Shown piece by piece: positions 26,207 through 35,382 of a DNA stretch of 64,000 nucleotides (its first letter is position 1; every line of letters begins with the position of its first letter). Origin of the DNA: Azospirillum canadense (GTDB lineage: Bacteria > Pseudomonadota > Alphaproteobacteria > Azospirillales > Azospirillaceae). Position numbers and translations under genes: made by a program. The DNA lies in assembly GCF_025961225.1 (NCBI RefSeq), contig NZ_JAOQNG010000005.1, positions 62,001 to 126,000 on the forward strand. The letters are read 5' to 3'. Under the pieces are notes generated by a model, which was not told the DNA's origin, made no database searches, and saw only the letters and a list, made by a program, of their open reading frames with translations.

Positions 26207-26710
26207 ATGACCATCCGGGCGTTCCAGGGCGGCGCCGGCTGCGGCAAAACTTATCGTCTGATGCGGACGCTGGCCGAAAGCTTGACGGATTGCCCTCTGG
26301 CTTCCGGTCAGCGGGTGCTGGCTCTCACCTTCATGCATGGGTCCCGGCGGCGTCTGGATGACCGGTTGCGGGAGCTGGGACATGCCTATGAATGCGCAAC
26401 GATCGATAGCTTTGCTTTGCGTGTGGTCACCCGTTGGCGTAGCTTGGCGGATCATCTGGGGCATGCGCTTCCGCTGGAGACGGAGTACGGCACCGTCTGC
26501 GCTGTAGCGGCTGCCTTGTTGGAGCAGCCCAGCGTCGTCGGGTGGGTGGCTGCCAGCCATCCGATCGCTCTCCTCGACGAAGCCCAGGATTTGACCGAGG
26601 AACGGTTGCGTATCGTCCGGGCGCTGGAGGCTCGGCTCACGCTCCTGGTTGCGGCCGATGAGTTCCAGTGCCTGAACGAGGGCTTGCGCCCCAATCCTTT
26701 CTGTTCTTGG
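26207..26710 (+). pseudogene. UvrD-like helicase, 5' part (split by IS3)
   Basis: Encodes 168 residues starting MTIRAFQGGAGCGKTYRLMR with Walker A at 8-15, a TFMHGSRRRLDDRL segment and Walker B IALLDEAQDLTEERL. The frame is broken at 26711 by an IS3-family element. Removing the IS and one TGG target copy joins it in frame to 27979-28731, giving a 418-residue SF1 helicase. Confidence 0.85.
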
Positions 26711-26771
26711 TGAGCTGGTCCCCGTTTCCCGGACAGTTTGGCGGCAGGAATAAGCTTGGTTCAGGTTCGTG

Positions 26772-27629
26772 TCATGCCGCCAATCTGATTCGATCCGGCG
26801 TGCCCTGGTAGGCCTCATCCGGGGTTCTGCCGCCGAGCGCCGAGTGCGGCCGGCCGGCGTTGTAGTAATCGATCCAGTGGCCGATCCCGGCCCTGGCCTC
26901 GCTGCCCGTTTCGAAGGCGTGGAGGTAGACGCACTCGTATTTCATCGATCGCCACAGCCGCTCAATGAATACGTTGTCCATCCACCGGCCGCGCCCGTCC
27001 ATGGACACCCGAATACCGGCTGCGGTCAAGAGGCCGGTGAAGCGCGGACTGGTGAACTGGCTGCCCTGATCGGTGTTGAAGATGTCCGGCCGGCCGTAGC
27101 GTGCCATAGCCTCCTCCACGGCCTCGATGCAGAACTCGACGTCCATAGTGTTCGACAGCCGCCAACTCAGGACCTTGCGTGTCGCCCAGTCCATCACCGC
27201 GACCAAGTACAGAAAGCCGCGGCGCATGGGAATGTACGTGATATCACTGCACCACACCTGGTCGGGGCGGTCGATCGTCAGGTCGCGCAGCAGGTACGGC
27301 CAGATCTTGTGCTCCGGATGCGGTACGCTCGTCTTCGGGCGCTGGTAAACCGTCTGCAAGCCCATCCGCGCCATCAAACGCCGAACCCGCTTGCGGTTGA
27401 CCTCATGGCCGTGCCGGCGCAGATGCCGGGTCATCTGCCGGCTGCCGTACCAGGGCGTTTCCAGGAACTGCCCGTCGATCAGCCGCATCAACTCCAGATT
27501 TGCGGCCGGTTCGCCCTTGGCCGCCCCGTAGTAGCTGGACCGGCTGATCGAAACCAACTCGCACTGCCGCATGATCGACAGCCGCGGATGCTCCGGCTCG
27601 ATCAACTCCCGCCTCCAGCCGACGCTCAT
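26772..27629 (-). CDS. IS3-family transposase OrfB
   Basis: A 285-residue DDE integrase-like protein. Catalytic D is in QVWCSDITYIPM, D in IFNTDQGSQFTS, and E in NVFIERLWRSMKYE (DDE with the typical 35-residue spacing). The N-terminal HTH-21 segment SRSSYYGAAKGEP is present. The ATG overlaps the orfA stop by 4 bp, suggesting coupled reinitiation. Confidence 0.93.
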   Translation of the reverse strand: MSVGWRRELIEPEHPRLSIMRQCELVSISRSSYYGAAKGEPAANLELMRLIDGQFLETPWYGSRQMTRHLRRHGHEVNRKRVRRLMARMGLQTVYQRPKTSVPHPEHKIWPYLLRDLTIDRPDQVWCSDITYIPMRRGFLYLVAVMDWATRKVLSWRLSNTMDVEFCIEAVEEAMARYGRPDIFNTDQGSQFTSPRFTGLLTAAGIRVSMDGRGRWMDNVFIERLWRSMKYECVYLHAFETGSEARAGIGHWIDYYNAGRPHSALGGRTPDEAYQGTPDRIRLAA

Positions 27630-27910
27630 CGACCGGAGGCCTTGCGCAAAAAATCGCGTTCCACGACCAGCTGACCAATCATGGCGTGCAGCTTTTCCAC
27701 CTCGCCCTGATGGCTGACCTCGGCGGCCTCCGCCTTTCCGGAGAACACCCCGGCCATCCCCTCGATGGCCTGCTTCTTCCAGGCGTTAATCAGCGTCTGA
27801 TGGACACCATGCTTGGCAACCAGCTGCGACACCGTCAGCTCGCCCCGGATCGCCTCCAGTGCCACCTTCGCCTTGAACTCCGCCGAATACCGCTTCCGCT
27901 TCCCCGTCAT
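27626..27910 (-). CDS. IS3-family transposase OrfA
   Basis: A 94-residue protein with an N-terminal helix-turn-helix (KRKRYSAEFKAKVALEAIRG, then SQLVAKHGVHQTLINAWKKQ) and a C-terminal leucine-zipper-like coiled coil (GEVEKLHAMIGQLVVERDFL). It binds the IS ends and regulates OrfB. Confidence 0.92.
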   Translation of the reverse strand: MTGKRKRYSAEFKAKVALEAIRGELTVSQLVAKHGVHQTLINAWKKQAIEGMAGVFSGKAEAAEVSHQGEVEKLHAMIGQLVVERDFLRKASGR

Positions 27911-27978
27911 CAGGTCCGTCCTTCATCGTGGCGAACCAAGCTTATCCGACTGTCCGGGAAACGGGGACCAGCTCATGG

Positions 27979-28731
27979 ATCACGGCAGCGACCGTTGTGG
28001 AAACCCTGGACAGGCCACACCGTACGAGCGTGGCCGATCTTCTGAACGCCGCCACAGCGCTCCGGCGTGGCGAGACGCCAATGTCCGGCCGACAGTTCGT
28101 GATCAAAGCAGCGCCAAGCGTGTCCTTGGCGCGCACCTTCCTTTCCAATCAGATCGGGCGGTGCCGGCGTGGTGGGTCGGTCGCCGTGATCACGCCATCG
28201 GTCGGACGGTACGCCACCAATGTTCTTCAATCGGTCGCCGAAACGCCAACCCGACAGGGAAATGGCCCATACCCGATTTCCTGGGAGCGGTCGGAGCAGG
28301 AGGTGCTCACGACGCTGCTCGGCCAATTGGACTTGGCAGAGCGTGCGAGCGTGATGGTGGCGGACCAAGCGGTGCAGAGGCTGGAGGTGCCGGCGGTCGT
28401 AACGGCGGTGCGCTCTTGGCTGGGGATGCAGCAGCTTGCGCTTGGCCGCACGGAGGTTTTGCGAAAAGACGTCGAGGATCGGATTGGCCGAGCCGTGTCA
28501 CACGGAAGACGTTTCGTCTTCCGAAGAGATGATGGGCTGTGCGCGTTGACCGTGCATGGCGCCAAGAATCGCGAGTTCGATGGCGTGGTCGTTCTTTGGT
28601 CGTATGCCGTTGCTGGCAGTGCCGAACAGAAGCGGCGTTTGCTCTACAACGCTGTCACCCGTGCCAAGCGCTGGTGTCTGGTTTTGGCGGAAGGGGAGCG
28701 ACTTTTGGAACAAGCTCCTTTTGTCGGATGA
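27979..28731 (+). pseudogene. UvrD-like helicase, 3' part (split by IS3)
   Basis: Continues the 26207-26710 frame exactly: ITAATVVETLDRPHRTSVAD follows the TGG codon. It contains the C-terminal helicase motifs LTVHGAKNREFDGVVVLW (motif V) and LLYNAVTRAKRWCLVLA (motif VI). An internal start could produce a fragment without Walker A, which would be inactive as a helicase. Confidence 0.85.
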
Positions 28732-28748
28732 TCGTCGAGCCGAATTAG

Positions 28749-28835
28749 GTGTCGACAAAAATTCTTCTGGCTGTCTGGAACATTCAGTCGCGCATTTGTC
28801 GTCAAGGGAATGACAGGACCATTGCTATCAGCGCT
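28749..28835 (+). pseudogene. Truncated start of a gene downstream of the helicase (possible EEP-type nuclease)
   Basis: A GTG 17 bases after the helicase stop opens STKILLAVWNIQSRICRQGN, which resembles the first strand of endonuclease/exonuclease/phosphatase proteins (xxWNIQ). It runs into the 41-bp repeat at 28836 and loses sense. Very short, so only suggestive. Confidence 0.3.
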
Positions 28836-28876
28836 TTCCCATGCCGATCGGCGTCAGAACCTCACGCCGATTCACA
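28836..28876. repeat. Left copy of a 41-bp direct repeat bounding the GTPase conflict island
   Basis: Begins TTCCCATGCCGATCGG and ends CGCCGATTCACA. It matches 36225-36265 at 38 of 41 positions, same orientation, with only transitions differing. Each copy contains a partial ATCGGCG/CGCCGAT dyad, so it may be an IS end remnant. Confidence 0.8.
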
Positions 28877-28946
28877 GGCAGGGGGCCAAACTTGCAACAG
28901 AACCGACAAGGGAGTGCAACTCGACTTCGACATATGTCGCGACCGG

Positions 28947-31016
28947 CTACTTGATGAGCTTCTTGATAAAGTAGTGGCGAGCGGAGGATGATTCATCCGT
29001 GCTGTACTTCAGCGCCATCCGGACGTCTTTCAGGTAAGCACGCCCTCCGGACGTACGTGCGGCCTGTTCAGCGATGAGACCGAAAAGCCTATCATCTCTC
29101 ACCAAGTGGCCGAACAGCTCTGGCGCGAGCTGGCGCTCAACGAACAAGTTCACCACGCCTGCCCTAAGACGCTGGCACCTGTCCCACTCAAACCAGAACA
29201 TTGACCGTGGAAGGCGAGGATCAAGCCACCGCCAGCTCTCGTCGGCGACACGATCGGTCGCCGCGGCGGCATGGGTCACCTCGAAGCCCATCTGCGCTAA
29301 CTCGGCCTGATTGCGCGAACGCCGACCGAAGCTTCGCGCCAGCAGATACGCCCTTAGATGGACTTCGTCACGATCAGGAACGGAACCGACAGCATGTCGG
29401 GCGGCGGTCAACCAGGGATCCTCGCCATAGTCGTTCGGCAGGTCATCCGGCCCGAAAGCGCGCGCTACGAGAAGGAGAAGCTGGCGCGGGAGGCGCTCTT
29501 CCTGCGCAAAGAGGTAGGTTACTGCGCCCATCTGCGCGGCCGCTCGGAACCAACGCTCTCCATTCCCTCCCTCAAGTCGTCCTGCTCGCATAGCCGAGAC
29601 TACGGCTGCCAGAACTTCGCCATCGCCGAAAGTTGCCACGGCCTGTTCAGCGAGGTCAGAGCGTCCCGCCTCGATCATTGCCGCGAGCACCTGCTGTCCC
29701 CGCTCGGAACGCCTCAGCACACCGAGCGCTTCGTCAGCAACCCCAAGCCCACTCGCCCAAAATGCAGGCTCTGACGTGATCTCGGGCCGCGACGATAGGA
29801 TCGGGTTCACCAACTCAGGTGCCGAGCGCAGACCGGTCAAGAGTTCCTCCGAGGAAGCGCGGCCCAAAGCCTGACGTGCGACGTTCGCAACCGCACCATC
29901 GCTGCCCAGCATATCGGCAAGGGTGTGAGGCCGACGCAGGAGGAGTGCCCGAGCGAGCGGCCGGGTCGACGTCTGCACGGCTTCAACGTCGAGGCTGACA
30001 AGGTTGTCCAAGAGGTAATCCAACGCCGCCTCGCTCAGTCGCTCCGCTTCGGGCAGCGCAGCGACTGTGACCGCGGATCGCGCGGCTCGGGCCTGAGATG
30101 CGCCGAGATCGTCCTGCAGGATCGCGATTGCATCTTCGAGCGCCCGCGGTTCGCTCCCAATCCGGTCGATCAAGCCGCTCAGGAGGCACAGGGACGGGAA
30201 CGCCGCGCGCCCACCCGCGACGTCGCCGCCGATCTGCCGCAGAAATTGTCTCAACCCGTGAGGTCTGGGGTGCAGCAGATCCTCGACGGCGGTGTCCAAC
30301 CAATCGCCTGAAGCGGACACGCTCTCCGCATCGACCGCCTTGCTGAAGCGAGTGCGTATCGCGTGATTGCCAGGCGGCAGAAGCTGAAGGTCGAACGAGG
30401 CTCCCGCCATCGAGCGATCCGAGCCAGCGAAGGTGCAGAAACGGAATGCTCGACGGAGGCGTGGCCATTGCTGCGACCACAGCGCCATGACCAATGCTTC
30501 GCTGTCGATCTCCGACGACCGGGTCGCGACGACGCGCGCAGTCGGCTTGCCGTAGAGCGCGCCGACGATCCTGCGCGCCTGACCCTCGTCGCGCTCATCG
30601 ATGCGCGGCGGCTCCGACCAGGACTCAATCGCGAGTTGGCGATCGTAGCGGCGCTCGGCGTTTGGTTGGGGCCGCTGGAAGGCCGCGAGAAGGTCCCCGA
30701 GCGACGGCAGCACGGCCAAGTCGGCAAAATCGATCAGCAGGGTGTGCGTCCAGACGCAGCCCGGCCGACTCATCTCCGGCGCCCCCCAAGTCCGCGCGAA
30801 CGCATACAGCCCCGCTTCTGCGAGCGGATAACCCGTGAGATATCCGCATTCTTCGATCTTGATGCCCGGACCAGAAATGTCGCTCAACACGAGCAGCATC
30901 TTTGCGTCCCTGGATTTTAGGGACACCGAGCCTGCAATCTGGCGATGACCTTCGGCATATCCGTGCAAGACCTGGTGGATTTTTACCCGTGCGGGGCCTG
31001 CTACTCCATCAACCAT
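28947..31016 (-). CDS. GAP1-like GTPase-associated protein of a conflict system
   Basis: A 689-residue soluble protein, last gene of the five-gene operon, with its ATG overlapping the upstream GTPase stop by 16 bp. The N-terminal region (VKIHQVLHGYAEGHRQIAGS to TWGAPEMSRPGCVWTHTLLI) matches what I know of the GTPase-associated protein 1 N-terminal domain type 2. The remainder is a long helical array (about residues 250-689). Its partners by context are the two GTPases. Function is only predicted; it may be an effector-coupling or sensor scaffold. Confidence 0.75.
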   Translation of the reverse strand: MVDGVAGPARVKIHQVLHGYAEGHRQIAGSVSLKSRDAKMLLVLSDISGPGIKIEECGYLTGYPLAEAGLYAFARTWGAPEMSRPGCVWTHTLLIDFADLAVLPSLGDLLAAFQRPQPNAERRYDRQLAIESWSEPPRIDERDEGQARRIVGALYGKPTARVVATRSSEIDSEALVMALWSQQWPRLRRAFRFCTFAGSDRSMAGASFDLQLLPPGNHAIRTRFSKAVDAESVSASGDWLDTAVEDLLHPRPHGLRQFLRQIGGDVAGGRAAFPSLCLLSGLIDRIGSEPRALEDAIAILQDDLGASQARAARSAVTVAALPEAERLSEAALDYLLDNLVSLDVEAVQTSTRPLARALLLRRPHTLADMLGSDGAVANVARQALGRASSEELLTGLRSAPELVNPILSSRPEITSEPAFWASGLGVADEALGVLRRSERGQQVLAAMIEAGRSDLAEQAVATFGDGEVLAAVVSAMRAGRLEGGNGERWFRAAAQMGAVTYLFAQEERLPRQLLLLVARAFGPDDLPNDYGEDPWLTAARHAVGSVPDRDEVHLRAYLLARSFGRRSRNQAELAQMGFEVTHAAAATDRVADESWRWLDPRLPRSMFWFEWDRCQRLRAGVVNLFVERQLAPELFGHLVRDDRLFGLIAEQAARTSGGRAYLKDVRMALKYSTDESSSARHYFIKKLIK

Positions 31017-31861
31017 GCGAGCGGCTCGGTGACGTCGTGGGTTTCGGTGGCGCCGGCTATGAGGCGTATGCGTTTCGAGGCTTGGTCGAGGTTTCGCAGC
31101 GCTTCAGCCTCTTCACTCGGCGGCGCGCCCTCCTTGGTGCTGTCGTACTCGCCCCCTTGGGCGCTGAGTCCGTAGACGCGCCAATCCCAGCTGTCGGCGG
31201 CTCGCTCCAGGTACTGGCCGAGCATGGGCAGTTTGGCCTTCAGATAGGCGTAGGGTTCGAGGCCCTCGTCGGCGACTTTGTCCCAGGCGGATAGCATAAT
31301 CGCCAAGCGCCTCGGCCCGATGTCCAACGGAGGCTCCCGGAGTAGCTGCAGCAAGCCGATTGCCTGAACCTGGGTCGGGGCGAGCCGAGGGTGCCAGGGT
31401 ACCTCCTGGCCTTCGGGGACGGGCAGACCAAGCTTCTTGGACAACTCAGTCTCGTCGACCACCCATTGGGGCGGCCGAATGGTGTCGGCGTGGATGAAGA
31501 ACAGGATGCCGCCGGCCTGCAGGATCTCCGCGACGTCCGGATCACACGCGCGTTCCTCCCACATCCGCCGATACGCCTCGCCCGCCACATCGGGAAAGGT
31601 GACGCGCACGGGCGTTTTCGCGGCGTTAAGCAGGTTCATGCTGACGAGCTTGTTGCCTCCGACGGCGGTTCGTTCTTGGATGCGGGCGTCGCGCCACCTG
31701 GCCGCAATCGCGTTCAGGTGAGCCACATCGCCCGACCGGAGATTGTGGAACCGAAGGACCGTCTCAATGTCCCGCTCGGTCACCAGATGCCAAAGCGCCC
31801 CGAGGAAGGTCGTTTTGCCGGATTCAGGAAGACCGATGATGACGACGGAGCGCTCAGTCAT
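31001..31861 (-). CDS. P-loop GTPase 1 (DO-GTPase1-like)
   Basis: A 286-residue TRAFAC-like GTPase. It starts MTERSVVIIGLPESGKTTFL with Walker A/G1 at residues 10-17. A D-x-x-G motif occurs in VTFPDVAGEAYRRMWEE, and the G4-like segment is LSAWDKVADEG. It overlaps the GTPase 2 stop by 8 bp and the GAP1-like start by 16 bp. The tandem of two different GTPases is the hallmark of the predicted double-GTPase conflict systems. Confidence 0.82.
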   Translation of the reverse strand: MTERSVVIIGLPESGKTTFLGALWHLVTERDIETVLRFHNLRSGDVAHLNAIAARWRDARIQERTAVGGNKLVSMNLLNAAKTPVRVTFPDVAGEAYRRMWEERACDPDVAEILQAGGILFFIHADTIRPPQWVVDETELSKKLGLPVPEGQEVPWHPRLAPTQVQAIGLLQLLREPPLDIGPRRLAIMLSAWDKVADEGLEPYAYLKAKLPMLGQYLERAADSWDWRVYGLSAQGGEYDSTKEGAPPSEEAEALRNLDQASKRIRLIAGATETHDVTEPLAWLME

Positions 31862-32879
31862 TGTTGCCGCCCTCGTGCTTAATCGTCAGGCGCGCGAACG
31901 CCCGCAACGAGGGCGCAACCGCCGGCTGGACGATCGCCGGCATCGCGGCAGGCGATGCCCAGAACGTCAGCATCTCGGCGACGCCCGTGCCGCGCTTCAC
32001 CGCGGCGGTTTTCGGCGAAGCAGCGATCATGCAAGTCTCGACTTGCCTGAAGCTGCCGCCAAATACGCGCTCGACTTGTGCGGCCAAGCCCATGAAGTTC
32101 GTCTCGGCCCGATCACGATGAGGGGACGCTTGGACGACGTCCATCTTGGTAAGCGCAAGCACGAGGCGTTGGCCGCCCCGGAGGGCGCCACCATCGAGCA
32201 GCGCCTGCAGGATCATCACGATCTCGCTACGCAGGTTATGTCGCGCGCCGGCGTCCTGAAGACGTTGACCGTCGACGAGAACCGTCACCGTGTCGGCGCG
32301 ACGAATCTCTGGGAACGGGCTGAGTTCCGCGGCGTCGTCAACGGCTGACCGATACTCTTCGCCGGCGCGATCCCCGAGCAGCAATGTGAGGCCGTCACCC
32401 GCGGCCCCACCCGCGAGATCAAGATGGTAGAAGCGTACCTCGCCGTGGCCGGTCCGCTCCATGTCGGGCTCGCCCCGGCGCGATGCGGCGCGGGCGTCAT
32501 GACAGGCGAGTTCGAAGGCGTGCAGCGTCTCGGACCGGGCGTACTCGGCCCCACCGACGTCGCCCTCCTGGAAGAGATCGTACAGGCTCGCGATCAGGCT
32601 CGTCTTCCCTGCCCCCTTTGGCCCGATGATGGCGATCACCCGAGCATCGCTTCGCCGAAGCACCTGCGAGGCCTGCTCCAGCGTAAGCGTATCCGCCCCG
32701 GGCAGCGCCAAGCCGGCGCCCGGATCGGATGTCTCGGCTTCCCCGTCCGCGATCTCCTCCACCTCCGGCTCCCGGCCGTAGTGGGGGCAAACCTCAAGCT
32801 CCAACCCTTCTACGCATCGGCCAGTTTCGGAGATGCGGCACTCGCGGTTGGCGCAAATGACCTCGCCGTCTTCCGCCAT
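31854..32879 (-). CDS. P-loop GTPase 2 with N-terminal zinc cluster (DO-GTPase2-like)
   Basis: A 341-residue protein. Four cysteines at 9, 14, 22 and 31 (ICANRECRISETGRC, then CPHYG) suggest a small zinc-binding N-terminus. An acidic linker leads to the GTPase with GPKGAGKTSLIASLYDLF (G1 at 86-93), GDRAGEEYRS (G3, DxxG) and LALTKMDVV (G4, TKxD). ATG at 32879 is 5 bp after the GASH-like stop; longer upstream frames read through an antisense-like Gly/Arg stretch. Confidence 0.82.
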   Translation of the reverse strand: MAEDGEVICANRECRISETGRCVEGLELEVCPHYGREPEVEEIADGEAETSDPGAGLALPGADTLTLEQASQVLRRSDARVIAIIGPKGAGKTSLIASLYDLFQEGDVGGAEYARSETLHAFELACHDARAASRRGEPDMERTGHGEVRFYHLDLAGGAAGDGLTLLLGDRAGEEYRSAVDDAAELSPFPEIRRADTVTVLVDGQRLQDAGARHNLRSEIVMILQALLDGGALRGGQRLVLALTKMDVVQASPHRDRAETNFMGLAAQVERVFGGSFRQVETCMIAASPKTAAVKRGTGVAEMLTFWASPAAMPAIVQPAVAPSLRAFARLTIKHEGGNND

Positions 32880-32884
32880 CTCGC

Positions 32885-33985
32885 TCACTCGAACAGGACC
32901 AGGAGGCGCTCGCGGTAGAATTGGACGCCGAGGGCGAGCGCCGACACCTGACGCGCGCCTTCGACACCCACCACCGCCGCCCAGCCCTGCACCCACGCGT
33001 CGCCGCCGCCCGCCTCGCTCTGACGCTGGATCGCGAAATGGAGAGGTTGGGTCACGGGCGACGAACTCGCCTCGCCGACGAGATTGTTGAGCCAGCTGGC
33101 GGCGGCGGCATTCAGGGCAGTCGCGACCGTCAGCTTCTTGCGCTCCTTCAGCCCGGCGCGGACCAGAAGCGGCTTGATCGAGCGCGGCCCAGGAGGGAAC
33201 ACGGTGCTGTCCGCCAGCTCCTTCGCGAACACGAGCGGCTGGGCTTCAGCGGCTACGGCGTCGAAGGCGCAGTCGAAGTCGAAGCTCCGGCCGCCGGTCA
33301 GCCACCACAGCATTTGAAGCTCCTCATCCTGAACCTGGATGAAGTGATCGACCGCGCGGATCGCCTCGGCCTGCCTGGCTGCGAGCGTCCGGAGCGCCGT
33401 TTTGATGGTGTTGGATGCGAGGGTGAAGGCTTCGGTCAGAGCCTCTCCCGTCAGCTCGGCCGCCTTCGCGCCCGCCACCGCGAAATCGATCTTGGGCGAC
33501 GCGTCGCTCACGTGCTTGGTCAAAGACGGCCGGGTTCGGTTTGCGTCGGCCATGCGCTCAAGCGCGGCCTCGGCAAGCAGCGGCAGATCCATGGGCAGGT
33601 TCGGCGTGCGCGCGCCCCCGAAGCTCGCACACGCGGTGCTGAGCGCTGCGGCGGCACCGACCTCATCGTCGCGCTCGAAGAGCACGGCGAGACAGGCGCC
33701 GGCCAGAACTTGCATTTCACGCGATGCCTGACGCGGATCGAAGGCCTCGTCGGCGAGTGCGTAATCCTTATGGATCCGGGTCAGTTCATGGCTTGACGGG
33801 GGCTGACGCGTGGTTCCGAACGCAAGCCGGACGAGCGCTTCGACCGTCGCCCGGTCGGCCCGATCCGCGATCATGCTGAGCCCCTTCCAGCGCGCCGCCT
33901 GGCGCGTCGCTTCGTCGCCAATCGCGACGGCCGCGTACCAGCGGGGGAAATCCTTGTGCATCGGGGATGCTCCGCCCTCCATCAT
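32885..33985 (-). CDS. GASH-like helical GTPase-associated protein
   Basis: A 366-residue all-helical protein starting MMEGGASPMHKDFPRWYAAV. The N-terminal part contains a region typical of the GTPase-associated system helical domain, followed by ALRTLAARQAEAIRAVDHFI and EELQMLWWLTGGRSFDFDCA. Overlap with the phosphoesterase stop is 4 bp (ATGA). It is inferred to bridge GTPases and the effector; no enzymatic motif is seen. Confidence 0.72.
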   Translation of the reverse strand: MMEGGASPMHKDFPRWYAAVAIGDEATRQAARWKGLSMIADRADRATVEALVRLAFGTTRQPPSSHELTRIHKDYALADEAFDPRQASREMQVLAGACLAVLFERDDEVGAAAALSTACASFGGARTPNLPMDLPLLAEAALERMADANRTRPSLTKHVSDASPKIDFAVAGAKAAELTGEALTEAFTLASNTIKTALRTLAARQAEAIRAVDHFIQVQDEELQMLWWLTGGRSFDFDCAFDAVAAEAQPLVFAKELADSTVFPPGPRSIKPLLVRAGLKERKKLTVATALNAAAASWLNNLVGEASSSPVTQPLHFAIQRQSEAGGGDAWVQGWAAVVGVEGARQVSALALGVQFYRERLLVLFE

Positions 33986-35271
33986 GACCTCTCCCGTTGC
34001 GCGACCTCGCGCGCGACCTCATCCAGCAGACCTCTTTCTCCGGCCCGCAGAAGCGCCCGCCCGTACCGCTCGGGTTCCGGAAGCTTCAACTCCTCGCGGT
34101 CGATCAGACCGAGACCCAGCGCGATATCGCGCCGCTGACTGACCGTGAGTTTCCAGAACCGGAAGACCAGGTTGCGCGTGCTCTCGTCGCTCATCGCAGC
34201 CTCCACGTCCGCGTCCGCGTCCGCTGCCGGGGCCGTCACCACAGGCGCGACCGCCGCAATAGCGGGGACACGCATCCGGCCTGGGATAGAGATGCGTTGG
34301 CGGAACACCTCTTCGCCTCCCAAGCTCTGCGTGGGCCGGTACTGTTCTGGGTTGTCTTGCCATTGCAGAAGGTGAGCCTCGATCTCAAGCGCGCGGGTCG
34401 GCCCCTCTCCGACCACGCGCACGTCGATGAGGTTGTACGCGGGCTGCCAGCCCGCCTCCCCGCGGTCGGGGTTCACCGCCCCCGCGCTGAACCTGACATA
34501 ATGGTCCGTCTTCGTGATGCGCTGTCGGTGCTTGTGCCCGAACAGGTGGATGGCCGACCTGTTGCAGATCTTTTCGTCCACGTCGTCCTGGTCAGAGAAC
34601 CAGTCCGGCGGATGATGGCTCATCACAAGGTTCACGACGTCGTCGACCGGGTCGAGACCAGTCTGAAGGGGGCTCAGGTAGAGGCTGTCCCGCGTGTCAT
34701 CTCGACCGCCCGCACCCGATAGCAGGACGGAGGTCAAGCCGAAGATGCGCAGATGGACGCCGTCCTCGAGCGGCAGGTCCTGCTTCCAGTAGAGGTGGTC
34801 TGGCGGATAGATCTGACAGCTGAACAGTTTGGCGAAGTCGTTGTAGGCCTCAAGCGGCTTCAGGAGCGCTCTCCCGGTGTCCGGATCGGTGAACTGGGTC
34901 CGAAACTCGCGCTCGCGCCGGTGGCCCGACGCTGCCATGATCGCGGCCTGAGCGTTGCGGACCGCGGCTGAGCGAGTGATGACGCCGCGATCCACGTCGT
35001 GGTTGCCGGGGATCACGAACACCCGCTCGAGCGGACATCCGCACGCTTCGGCCAGTTCGCTGATCCAAGCCTTGGCCGCCTCATACTCCTGAGGATGACC
35101 CTTGAAGGCGATGTCCCCGCCGATCAGGATCGCGCCGACTGGACCTAGCCGCTCTGCCCGTGCCCGAGCGTCACGGATCATGATCGTGCGATAGGGCCGA
35201 TCCGGGTCGAGATCCGGGTTGACGCAGTCCGGCTCCCGAAAATGAATGTCGGAGATATGAAGAAGCAGCAT
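33982..35271 (-). CDS. Calcineurin-like phosphoesterase with C-terminal GTPase-associated adaptor domain
   Basis: A 429-residue class III metallophosphoesterase and probable effector of the operon. Metal ligands: D8-I-H10 in MLLLHISDIHF, GGDIAFKG (about 51-58), GNHDVD (89-94), the VMSHHPPDW histidines and LFGHKHRQ near residue 240. Residues about 365-429 (NLVFRFWKLTVSQRRDIALG and onward) form a separate helical domain like the GTPase-associated adaptor. It could cleave nucleic acid or nucleotide signals. ATG 35271 is used because the first beta strand begins there; upstream is the operator region. First gene of the operon. Confidence 0.83.
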   Translation of the reverse strand: MLLLHISDIHFREPDCVNPDLDPDRPYRTIMIRDARARAERLGPVGAILIGGDIAFKGHPQEYEAAKAWISELAEACGCPLERVFVIPGNHDVDRGVITRSAAVRNAQAAIMAASGHRREREFRTQFTDPDTGRALLKPLEAYNDFAKLFSCQIYPPDHLYWKQDLPLEDGVHLRIFGLTSVLLSGAGGRDDTRDSLYLSPLQTGLDPVDDVVNLVMSHHPPDWFSDQDDVDEKICNRSAIHLFGHKHRQRITKTDHYVRFSAGAVNPDRGEAGWQPAYNLIDVRVVGEGPTRALEIEAHLLQWQDNPEQYRPTQSLGGEEVFRQRISIPGRMRVPAIAAVAPVVTAPAADADADVEAAMSDESTRNLVFRFWKLTVSQRRDIALGLGLIDREELKLPEPERYGRALLRAGERGLLDEVAREVAQRERS

Positions 35272-35292
35272 GGCCGTATCATAGCAGCGCGT

Positions 35293-35319
35293 GTCCGAAG
35301 AATGTAGCAAGTTTCGGAC
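35293..35319. promoter_or_regulatory. Operator 1: GTCCGAA-N13-TTCGGAC
   Basis: A perfect 7-bp inverted repeat with a 13-bp centre, 22 bp upstream of the phosphoesterase start. It is the partner of 35356-35382, exactly 63 bp away. Confidence 0.8.
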
Positions 35320-35355
35320 GGCTGGGACAGTCGTCTGTGCGCCGTCCTTCCCGGT

Positions 35356-35382
35356 GTCCGAAAATTGCGGCACACTTCGGAC
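35356..35382. promoter_or_regulatory. Operator 2: GTCCGAA-N13-TTCGGAC
   Basis: Second identical-geometry inverted repeat, ending directly at the ATG of the AbiEi-like gene (35383). Binding here would block transcription or translation of that gene. Confidence 0.8.

Larger units (their letters stand above)
26711..27975 (-). mobile_element. IS3-family insertion sequence
   Basis: A 1265-bp element bounded by inverted repeats beginning TGAGCTGGTCCCCGTTTCCC (27 bp, perfect) and flanked by the 3-bp duplication TGG (26708-26710 and 27976-27978), as expected for IS3. It carries orfA and orfB on the minus strand. Confidence 0.95.

Noticed and set aside
25079..26216. GGATGGTC inverted match as IS5 terminal repeats
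   Set aside because: Only about 8 contiguous bases match and the right copy would lie inside the helicase start; no target duplication could be confirmed.
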